From the NCBI GenBank assembly GCA_021229015.1, contig CM037781.1:35322759-35386758 (forward strand): DNA of 64,000 nt, in the 5' to 3' direction. Source of the stretch: Solen grandis. Taxonomy: Eukaryota; Mollusca; Bivalvia; Adapedonta; Solenidae. Position numbers and translations under genes: made by a program. Positions within the stretch are counted from its first letter, which is position 1. Each line of letters opens with the position of its first letter. A model generated the notes under the pieces. It searched no databases and had not been told where the DNA came from. It saw nothing but the letters and a program-made list of their open reading frames with translations. Positions 13,901 to 25,900 of the stretch are shown one piece after another.

Positions 13901-16900
13901 GGTTTATGTTGTTCGAGTAAGATAGCGGGCAACATCAGTGGAGTCGCCCGCCCATCCGCCCACGGTTGAATCCATAACACATCCCGTTTCTGACAGGCGC
14001 ATGAAAGTAATCTATCGTTATTCGATACTTCTGCGGTATGTAGTGCACGATAGAACGATAAATCTCCTGATCAACATTAGCAGCCACACACACTAACACA
14101 GTTTAAAAAACGAACAAACCAGATTTAAACAGTTTTAATAAAAAAACACATATAGACATTTTTAATAAATGGACAATTATATTTAGATATATTCTAATAA
14201 ATGAGCAAACCAGATTTCACACAAGGTTCTGCCTTGGAAGAATGAATGCTCTCGTATGTTCAATTTTAAGACTTTTTTTTATCTTATTAGCGCAGTACTT
14301 ATTATCAAATTACCAAAAGCTAATCTATAATTAGACTTTTTATATTGTTGGGTATAAACAAATGGAATCTAAAGTATACATGTATATACATATATATGTA
14401 TCGTATCGGCATGTATTAGTATCGATACGCACCGTATCACATGTATCGTCCAAATCGTAATGCGTTCACTATAACAATTAAAATAAATATCTGATGAATT
14501 TCAAAAAGCACAGCAGACACTTAAACAAAACCTCCGCAAACTATATTAAAGCCTGGAAATTTGAAAGTTTATAAAAAAATGTTTAAATTAATATGAGAAT
14601 ACAAAGTTTAAGCTGCAAGAAATAAATGATCAAGATAATTTAAAACTCATGATAAAGGGATTTGAACATATGGTGTCATGACCTCCTTCTAAAACTAACT
14701 GTACTATATGAATAAAAAATCGGTTTCTCCAGCGGCTCAATTGTCATCATTTTGGACATCTTCATGTATATGAAAGAAAGCTTTTGAAAGTATCCGAGCA
14801 GAAGATGTAAAACAAGAGCTGTCAAGAGGACAGCACGCTCGACTATTCAAAATGCTTGTTGGTAAATCAAATGAAATCTATTTCAATTCTTGCCCTTCAC
14901 ATACCCTGTACATAATAATAGTCAAAAATCATATACCTTGATAGTCTGATACCCCTTAATATATTTATGAAGCTTAAAATCAATCCCATGCCTAGTTACA
15001 GAGACATAAGCATAATAACACTGTGTATACAAAACTTCAACCAAAAATCCAAGCAAGAAAAGGGCCATAATTTGCATAAAATTCAGTCCAAAAGTTATCC
15101 TCCTTGGTTTTCTGATGCCCCTGAAGACACTACTTAACTTTCTAGTCAATTCCACAAGCAATTTCTGAGATATAAGCTGGATAGTAGCTTGAATGCAAAA
15201 ATTTAACCAAAATTCTAAGTTAAAAGGGGGCCATAATTTTAATATATCCCATCAAGTGTTATCTTCCTTTATAGTATGAAACCCCTAACATGTTTCAAAT
15301 CAATTCTATGCCTGGACTCTGAGATATAAGCATGAGAGTATCTTGCATGCAAAACTTTAACCAAAATTTCTAAGTTAAAAAGGGGCAATAATTTGTAACA
15401 TATTCTATCAAGAGTTATCTACCATGAAAGTATGATACCCCTAAACATATTAAAGATGTTTCAAATCAATTGCATGCCTGGATACTGAGATATAAGCATG
15501 AGAGTATCTTGCATGCAAAACTTTAACCAAAATTTCTAAGTTAAAAGGGGCCATAATTTGCAATATATTCCATCACGAGTTATCTACCTTGGTTGTCTGA
15601 TGCCCCTAAACATATTCATAAACTTTCAAGTCAATACCATGAATGGTTATTGAGATACAATCTGGATAGTAGCTTGAACGCAAAACTTTAACCAAATTTT
15701 ATATTGCATGCAAAACTTTAACCAAAGTTTCTAAGTTAAAAAGGGGCCATAATTCATATTAAATTCAGTCAAGAGTTATCTACCTTGGTTGTCTGATGCC
15801 CCTGAACATATTTATAAATTTTCAAGTCAATACCATAAATGGTTATTGAGATATAAGGTTGATAGTAACTTGCATGCAAAACTTTAACCAAAAGCTGCAA
15901 CGTCAACGCCGACGCCAACGCCAGGGCGACTACAATAGCTCTCATATTCTTCGAATAGTCGAGCTAAAAACTCAGATATGTTGCTGCTTGTAACCCAAAG
16001 ACCAATATGTTGTTGCTTGTGGCTAAAGAGCGATACGTTTTTGCAAGTAGCCTTAAGGGCAATGCGTTTTTGCATATAGCCTAAAGGTCGAAACGTTTTT
16101 ACATGCCTAAAGAGCGATAAGTTTTTACTTACAGCCTAAAGGGCGATATGTTTTGCATGTAGCCTAAAGAGCATACGTATATGCACGTAACCTGAGAGCA
16201 TTGCATGTAACCTAAGCGATACGTTTTTGCATGTAGCCTAAAGAGCGATACGTTTTTGCATGTAGCCTAAAGAGCAATATGCAGTTCCTTGTAGCCTAAA
16301 TGTAAAGCCTGATGTATCTCAAGTGCTCGCTTTATAAAAATCTACTATTGTAACCCCCAAAAGCTCAATTCTTGAACAAAGCAGCCATCTGTATATAGGA
16401 CCCACCTTCCAAAACCGTAACCTGTACATAAAAGCCACATGTACAAAACCAACTTAACAAAACAGCCACTTTACTTTCAAAACCCTGCATAAAAACAGCC
16501 ACCTGTAAAAAGCAGCTACACCTATACACAATTCCACACATACAAATCAGTCATATATATAGGGCACACCTTTACAAAACAGATACCTGTACATAGGGGC
16601 CTCATGTTCAAAACAAGCACATATACTTAGGAACAGCCACCTGTATATAGCAGCCACCCATGCTAAGGAACTTTCTTAAGAAAATCTAAATACAAGCAGT
16701 TAAAAACTTAAGTAAAAACCTGTAAAAAGCAAATACACCAATTCCACATGTACAAAGCAGTAACCTGAACAAAACAGCCATCTGTATACTGAAACCACTT
16801 ATGTACAGAGGTCACTTTTACAAAGCAGTCATCTATATGAAATGACCAACTATACACTACAGGCACATGTGCAATACAGCCAAAATGCCAATTGTATAAA

Positions 16901-19900
16901 GCAGGCATTTGTACAAAACATCCAGCCTGTACAGGTAACCAGATTTCGGAATAGGGAATATATACTTTCATTTAGCAGACACCTGGGCCGTATTCTGTCA
17001 TTACCACTGATAAATGCGTAGCCCGACGCGGGGCCATAATTAGGTCAAAATATACACATGTAAATAAGTCTGAACTTTGAACTAAACAGAAATGCGTTGT
17101 GATTAGCATGATGCTGAATATAACATTCGTGCCAGTTATTATATAATGAAAAGTGCCAGAAAATAGTTTATAAATGGATATAAATGAGTGGGTATATAGG
17201 TACATGCTTGTATTATTTAGAAATATAATGGTATATAATGGTTGCATACTTCAGTGCTCATGTACTTAACCTGACAAAGCAGAACATGTCATAAAGACTT
17301 ACATCGACTCGTTGTCTTAGGTCTCTACAGAATGAATGAGAAACCGCATGGTAGGGATCAATATCTTATCAAGATAATTAGATTAAAACATTTCGAAGTA
17401 TAGCTATACATTAAACTTTCATTAATTAACGATTGGTGTTAAAACCACAAAAGAAAGTTAATATTTTTGATATGCCTGTATATGGTTAATGTTATATATT
17501 GTGTATGAATTTACTCGTTGTTTTTCACTAAAATTGTCAAAAAAGTGCTTCTAAATTTGAAACTACCACATTTTAATATAGTGAATGATAACAAATTATT
17601 CCTATGCATTTACAAGTAGATTAAATGTGTTGTGAATTACCGAATTACGTATGTATAAAACTATGCAATACACATACGAGCGTATATCAAACATTTTCAC
17701 AAATATATGCAATATACACGACTAAACCACGACTTAAATATTACAATAAGCTCACAAACACAATATTTAACGCCGTACCAAGCTACTTGTTAAAAATATG
17801 TTATTTTGAATAGTTGGTATTGTACATACACGTATGATTAAACAGACATGAATGTTGACACAGACATAGTTCCACACGTAAGTAACACACGTGTGTAACT
17901 ATGTCTGTGTAAACGTTCATTTCTGTTCGAGCTAAGCAAGATATTACTACAGTGTATCTATTACATTCAAGCTGCCTCACAGTGCTTTGTGAAAAACGTT
18001 AACCCAAACACCATCTACATAAAATCTACACAGTGTGTTAAGTGTGTCTCTAATTACGCCCTTGTATTCAAATAAAGCTCCTCTCATTAATAACAACATT
18101 AATATAAGTCTTTAAATTACAAATGCATAATCAAATTGCACTTTAGGACTGCGTTATCTTTAAGTACCTTAATGCCAACAATTTCAAATCATATGACGAA
18201 GTGTAACTTACATCAGATTTCTTTCCATTGTTTGGAAACTCCCTGATAAATTTGTGCAGGTCTACTAGGATGTCATTCAGCTCGGCATCGGAGTTTCTTC
18301 TGTCTTTCTTGGTAGTTTCCACTAAAATAAATCATAAGTAAAATATTTGAATGATATTAAAGTCAAGGTCATCAAAATGACATACTAGATATACTCATAT
18401 TTGAGGTACCATATATGTGAATAAATATTAAAGGTGTAGTCAGAGAGAGAGAGAGACCAGAAGCAAGCAACACTACGAGATAGAAGAGGAAAACGCATTA
18501 CTTATACAATTCCCTTCCAAGATATGGTTTGGTAGAAACAAGACAAAATTGTAATTGTCAAAAGCAAATCCGTGAAATACACGAGTAAACAGGACTTCAT
18601 TCAGCGTCCACTATGCAATTTTGAGTGGTATACATCAGTTCTAAAGTCATATCAGGAGTGGTTTCTTGCACACTGAGACATGAATGGAATGAAGATCGTT
18701 ACCTGAAAAGAGGAAATCTCTGTTTCGAATTACGACAAATTAGAATTTGAAATGTGAATACAAATACTCTGCTATGGTGTGCATACTTATGCTTACGTTC
18801 ATATCTATTTCTTAAAAATTACCCACATAAGTACATTTCAAAATGATGTTTAAGCCCTGTACATTTTTATGTTTATTTAAGACGTAAAATTATAATATCA
18901 AATTATATACAGTACCTTTCTTATTGTTTGATCCCGTTAGTTTTCCGAAGAACTTTGCTATCCTGTCAAATATAAGTTCCACAATATTGTCGGACTGTAA
19001 CTTCTGTTGTTCCATTTTAACATGGGAAATGCTGAAATTCAGTATGGCGGCGGCCATAGTTGCCAGAGTAAATAACACAAACAATACAAATGTGAAATAA
19101 TAAAATTCAGCGAAGCCTGGTTTGGAGGAGAAGATATTGCTGAGTCTATTTTTGCCAACGATAGCTTCAGTAAGTGTCCCGTAAGATTCAAACAAGTCTC
19201 TGTACTTTTTTGTTTCTTTTCCAAACAGCAGGGTGCCAAATGCCACATATGCAAAGTAGGAGATTCCGAAAATAATTAGAAAGGCCAGCAGATCGTCAGC
19301 AGCGTTTGTTATCACAGCGGCCATTTCGTTTATCTTCCCACTGTAGCCAAGGATTCTTGAAACCCGTATGGACAACAAGAACACGAGAATCCCGTGAGAG
19401 GTATTCGTGACAAAATCGTAAAATGCTAGATTTTCAAACCCGACGTACGCGTTCTTATCGTCATGGAACATGCTGATTGTTTTCTCGATGATGAAAATCT
19501 TATAGATGTATATCGATATAGTGATGTAGGCCATCAGAAGAGCCAGTAAATCAAACCAATTCCAAACAGATTTCAAGTATGTTCTTGCATCAGTACACAG
19601 TTCGTAAAAGATCATCAACGTTGCCACGATGGTGAGCAGTAGAAACACGAATTCCAGGAACAATATGTATTCCCCATCGGACCCTGTATAATTATATAAC
19701 CGGAACACCTGAATGTCTATATACGATATGAATCCTCCAACTTCTGGAAACTCTGCAACAAATTGAGAATACACGAAGAGATTGGCGTTTGCGTTGTACA
19801 GTGTGAATTCTGTGATGACTGCCCTCGTCTGCCTATCAAACCAGCCCTTTTTGATGAGTTCCTCGAAAATCTTGAGGCATACTTCTTTGTTGACGTCAAG

Positions 19901-22900
19901 TTTCATAAAGTAGCCGCCACCGCTGTATGTACTGTAAGTGGCCACCGTTGGAAATCCCCAAACCTCCTCGGCGGACACATACTTCCAGGCAGGTGAAGAG
20001 AAGTAAGATGATTTCTCAGACACAGGACATGGCATGGGTTTCCATCCAAGACAGTAGCTATTGTCTTCCGCCTTGAAGTCTTTGTACTTCCCGCAGCAAG
20101 TGAGGTTGACCCCTAATGGCCCGAGGCAGTCCTCTGGAATAGAAATGTAATACCATCAGTAACATAACCAAACTTGACTCCATTAATACCGTATGTATAA
20201 CATGAAGGACATACATTTAACACCACATGTAATGCTTTTTATAATAGAGTTTATTGACACTGTGACAGAATTCCAGCCTTGTACTTGTGAAGCACAAGTA
20301 GCATCCGAGTAAAATCACTGACCCCGCAAGTTTAATAAAAGGTTTCCTCGTATAATCAGTCAGAGTGGCCAGACCGGAACTTGATGTAGAGAGGAGGGGG
20401 TAGATGATAGTAATACAGCTACTTAGACAATTTGGTTACGGTTTCAATATGTGAAGAAAATGATAGAAAAAAGTATCAAACTATAGACCATATACAGTCA
20501 TTATCTTTAGGGACATGCATATTGATAAGAATAGTTTTCATACCAATGACACATAAAGCTCTGAAAAGAACACAACTCTACAATTAAAGGAGAAATAATG
20601 TAATGCAACATTCGGAAGTCAATCAATTAACCCATTGTAGTGTGATTGCAGTATAAAATAACATATAAGCTACATGGAATTTTTACCATGTTTTATTCTC
20701 ATTTGTCTCAGCCTGGCTGGACCAACCCGGACATTTGTCAGATCCTCTGCCAGAATCTTTGGGGTGTCTAGTCCGGATAATTCCACTCCAAAATATGTGC
20801 CCGAGAAGTAGCGATTGATAAACTTGGTGTTCAGCCACGTTGTGTAGGATTCCAAATCCTTTACCTGCGCAGTGGATATCGAGATTTACAACGACAGTAA
20901 ATACATGTATAAGTTACTTTATATTAGCAATACTGCAGCAGAATGCTATGGACATTAGATATATAAACTCATGTTTTAACTGATTTCAAAACAGACCTAG
21001 TAAATTAAATGTACCATAATTACTGAAATAATAATCTTGCTGGGTTTGTTTATAACGTAAGCATTTGGCCTACCACTCTATATATTTCAGTTGTATTTTA
21101 AACTAAATTCTATTTAATGGCAAATATAAATCCCTTAATCCATTATTTGTACAACTGAGATGCAGAAAAATAAATGAAATAATGTTGCTGTTTCAAAAAA
21201 TTGCTAACAGCCATGAAGATATCAATGGAATACATACGTTCTCATCAAATGAATACGTCCTCTCTATGTGGTTCTTCAGGTAGAAGGAGCGAGGGTCCCT
21301 GCTCTGGTAGCTGATGGTGTAGACAAGGTAAAGGACACCGCTGAAGACCACGAGTTGGGCAAAGATCTTCATTAGTTGATGGTTGCGGATCCTCTTTATA
21401 CGGTGGTCCTCCAGTGTTTCTTTGTCCGGACTTTCTGGCTTCTCTAAGACGTTCTCAAACTCTGATAAAAATGTCAGTAGATGCAACGTTATCACAAAAT
21501 GTCAATAGAAAAAGGCTTAACCGTACGTATGTAATGTTGAATAGTTTAACGTAATTCCAGCAATAACCTCAAACCTGAATGAAGATGAAGTTATGTGTAC
21601 CTGTGTGAACCAAAGTAATATAAGTTGCTTGAAAGTAAAGTATATAATTCAAACAGAACAGACGGTTACTCTGTATTAATTATTGTTAATAGTAGAAGAT
21701 TATATTAAACCCTGCACTGAAAAAAGAAAAGAAAGATATGAAGATTACGGTGTGCAGAGGGACACCCATTAAAATAACCTTAAAACTCAAATTACGATGG
21801 ATATGAGGTTGAGATATCGTGTAGCTTGTCAGTACTTACGGGCACCGAACGTGAGTGAGGCCGAGTTATGTTTGGTGATATCCACAAGGTTATCCACATC
21901 AATATCTGGTTCAGGAGTTTCGTAGGCACGTCTGCAGAACATCTGGTAGAAGACCAGAAGTATCACAATCTGAAAATTGTCAAGGTGATAAAATGATCAA
22001 GATTCAATCATTCAAAAATAAAATCGAGATGGTTTTGTTTGCATGAAATCAATGCAAATGAGTGAAACCTAGATCTCAACGACTTATCCTCTCTTTGATA
22101 TGGTCTCTCCAAAGTTCTTCAATGAAAACATCAGTACGACATAACAATATGATATCTCATTGCACGGAATGTACACCATACAGTGTTTAAATATTTAAAT
22201 GAAAAACATCTTATATAGACTCAAACAAAGCTTTAGGATCTAATGATCATTTTTACCTGCATCAATTTGTATCTTGGACTTATTGGTTGTAATGACTGAT
22301 GTCACAGATCAAACAAATTGATGGCGCTATTAAATAAAACATCACAACACTTACTTCATAAAAACGTTTAGGCTTACCTTGGCAAATTCCATAATGAAGA
22401 ACGAACAGAGACAAGCGACTAGTACTGTTGACATCCATTCCTCAGACTTGATCAGCTCCCACCATCACTGAAACTGAGCAGTAAATAGGAGGCTACTACC
22501 ACAGCCACCGTGAGGATAGCCCAGCCAATGTAGATACAGAAATGAGGCAGAAAGTGGTAACTGTACGAAACAGCATCCTCCGCCGGCGGAATAAATTTAG
22601 TAGCAAGGACACTGTCATCAAAATTTATCTTGTCATTTAACTTCCGGTAAGCTTTCCGGAAGTTCGAGTTCACATCATTGGGATTGTCTGGATCTTGTGC
22701 GTTTTTAAAGAAAAATGACACGATTATGATGACGATGGTTGAAATTGCTGACGCCACCATGGCCGTGTCGAAGTTTTCTACTGAAAACCTGAAGGGTCCT
22801 ATGACAACTTGAGACATGTCTGTATCAATGGGAAGCTTGATCATCATGATGACAAGAATCATAGTAATATAAACGAAGCCGAGGAGACAAGACAGGCGTT

Positions 22901-25900
22901 CGATCCGGGAGAAGTTGCTACGCATGGTTACCATGACGACGGAGAGCCAAATGTGACTTTCAGCCACAGTGTAAGATACCATGTCTTTGAAGGAGCGTAC
23001 TTCATTGATGTGACATGCATTCAACACACGGTCGACTTTGGAATCTCCTTTATCATAATCCAACCACTGGTCGCAGGTGAATATGTATCTGTAAAGAGTA
23101 AAAACTGGTAAATATCATGTATTACTATGAGTGAATATTGACACATTATTTAATTATTCACTCATACAAGTTGGTTTAATTTCATATTTAGGGTATATGA
23201 GAGAGTAATATCCATATTTTTTTATTATGTATATCTAGTGTAAATTCTTTGACAAGTTTCGTACAAAGCAGTAACTGTTATAGTTGAGTCTTTTAAAAGG
23301 CTGGATAATACTGTCAGTCCATTTGTATTTATCAATTACAAATTTAAAGAACTAGTAAATTGAATATACCCTTTTGCATTTTGCATGTCGGTCACAGTAA
23401 CTTTGTTGAGAAACCACGAGGAGTTGTTTCCCCCTGTATCGTCGTGCCATATCCTGAGACATATCAGGTCACCCAGGTAACGGCGGGAACTCATCACAAA
23501 TGTCCGGATACTACCCCTTTCAAACCCCTGTCAGAATGAAGCGTGTCATTACTGTTAAAACGTAATAATACACGCTTCTCTTTCTTTATAAACAATGATT
23601 ATTTGGCCGCGAATATGACAAACGTTAATACAATGTATTACATATAATATCATTATTAGGGACTAGCATAACTGTAACACGACAGTGCTTGAATATAGTC
23701 CTTTAATTACCAACAAAATGGCAATGTCTCATATAAAATATTTTTTTCAGTGAAATAAACAAGAATAAAACAAGCAAATGTTTAATAGTTAAATTACAGA
23801 GTCCCTTTATATTTAAGATGTTCTCTTATATTTAAATATGCTTAAGGTAGCGACATTGGGTAAAAACGGTAAAATGCATCAAAATGGGTTTTTAACGGAA
23901 TAAAATACTTCACATCTTCTTCTAATGATCTGTGAAAACAAAAATCCAATATCTCACTTTCAAATATGCGATTTATGGCCCTGAATAACCAGACCCCATA
24001 TAGCCGAAAAAGCAGTCCGCTATTTTGATCACGTGACGTCGAGTAGGCGGGGCTTTCAGAGGCGCCGTGTAGGGAAATCAGTTTATACGCTAGGAAGATA
24101 TTAGTTTGTCGTTTGTCAAATAACTATTAGTTACTATAGCAGCAAGTTAATGTTTATTATCACCTGAAGTAAATATGGGAAATAAAAGAAATCTTTTCAA
24201 TAGTATTTAATATACTCAACATCTTAAAGTATTTGTCCTTTTATTTGAATATCGAAATGAACTTCATTTTTTTTCATTACACTTTATCAGTACAATTGTT
24301 TTCACGCCGTCTCTTAGAGACCCAAATAGTAACAAATTAGAGGCCCGTTAGTTGTCAACATGTAGCCAGTTACACTGGGGACAGGAAGTCTATTACGTAA
24401 TATACTAGGTGACAGCTCGGGCCCCGAGTCCAGTAAACTGTGTGATATATGACCAAACGGCACACGGTAATAAAAGCACACGTGCAGTACACACAGGAAA
24501 CCAGTTTTCAGGGGACACTGATTCACTCGACCCAGACAAATCAAGTCATAATCTATATAGACAATATTTTTAAACACAAAGTTTTTGTATTGTATTGTTG
24601 CAAAAGTAGTAAACAAAACTTTATATATGTCAATACGTTTCAATAAGGTTATTTTCAGTTAAAAGTATTCCCTCGCAATGGCTTTATTTTTTATAAGCTT
24701 TTATTTGCAATTATATTTACACATACAATTAAAAAAAACACATTAAAATTACTAATTTTAAGAAATCAATCTATTGTTATAGAAGTTTACAGTTTTGGTA
24801 TACTGGGGTTCGTATATTGCATGTTAGCAGGATAAGAAACCGTTTATATGTAAGAAATGATGAGACAGTGTTGATAAATAAGCAAACCAATCAAAAGTCC
24901 GATAAAACCCATACTTTTTTGTCGTGAAGATTTCAGTTAAGAATCAATAAAACGACAAAAGAGAAAATTTGCTTATTATTCAAAGACAGGCGTGACGTCG
25001 ATTTTATGACGTGCGCTATATACGACGTCTGTGCACCGAGCATAAATAATGGTTATTTTATTATAATCGATTATTTCTGCGCAAAACACATTTCAATCAT
25101 ACCCTGCCCCTACGACTGCTCGGCTTAGTGCGGCTTCGGTATCCATTATTTCCCTGTGTGGGGCCCCTTATCTCGACGCTTGAAGATAGTCACGTGACTT
25201 TTTATGTGTTATATGCCGTGTGCACTATGACTCTAGATGGCTTTATGGGATGTAAACCAAAAGTTTAGGTACTTATATGTTCGGAAAGTGTGAATAATGG
25301 ACGATGTATCAAACAGCTAAACTACTGAGCAAAAAGAATTTAATTAAGGCTGAACAGTTATGCGATAATCCCATTTAATTAGCACATTTTGATCGTTTTA
25401 TCTTTCAAGCTAATTTTCCACACACTGGAATTAGCTTGTAGTGGGGGTGTTTGGACAGTGATTACAAAGTTGATTGTTGTCCGATTTCAAAGCGGTTTTC
25501 GTCTGTCGGAAGGTCTTTGATCCGTCTAGTGATCCGTGTCTCAGTTTATCGATAATTGTTTTAGTTTTGTTACAATGGCTAATTAATTGACGAGCGGCGT
25601 GTTTCAAAGCGAAAATAAAAAGTTAAGTTAAATAACTTTTGAACAGAAAATTTTAAAAGAAATTTGAGACACGGATCACTAGTTCATTTGTATAGATACA
25701 GTTTAATACAAAAACGAAGTTATTTAGTGAAAAAATGACTTAGATATCGCTGTCCGAAATTTTCGAAAAATGAGTGCAATATGGGGAATAACAAAGGTAC
25801 TAATTATATTTTGTCGCCTCTGAGAACAGATATCTTGACATAAGATAGGGGTATAACTTTTGTACTAACTATGTTTATACTCAGGTTATTCAAAACCAGT

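Noticed and set aside
13717..13980. Minus-strand frame with a repeated peptide (FENKSEYTRHPSVT twice)
   Set aside because: The peptide repeat is caused by a 45-bp DNA duplication within a non-coding repeat.
17306..17327. Possible 22-bp micro-exon of the polycystin gene (CTGTAG|AGACC...CGAT|GTAAGT)
   Set aside because: If included it shifts the proposed terminal exon into a frame that stops after ten codons; direct splicing from 18,212 to 10,918 keeps a longer frame.
24314..24643. 109-codon frame inside the 2.1-kb TTAA element
   Set aside because: No transposase-like residues or domain recognised; probably chance.
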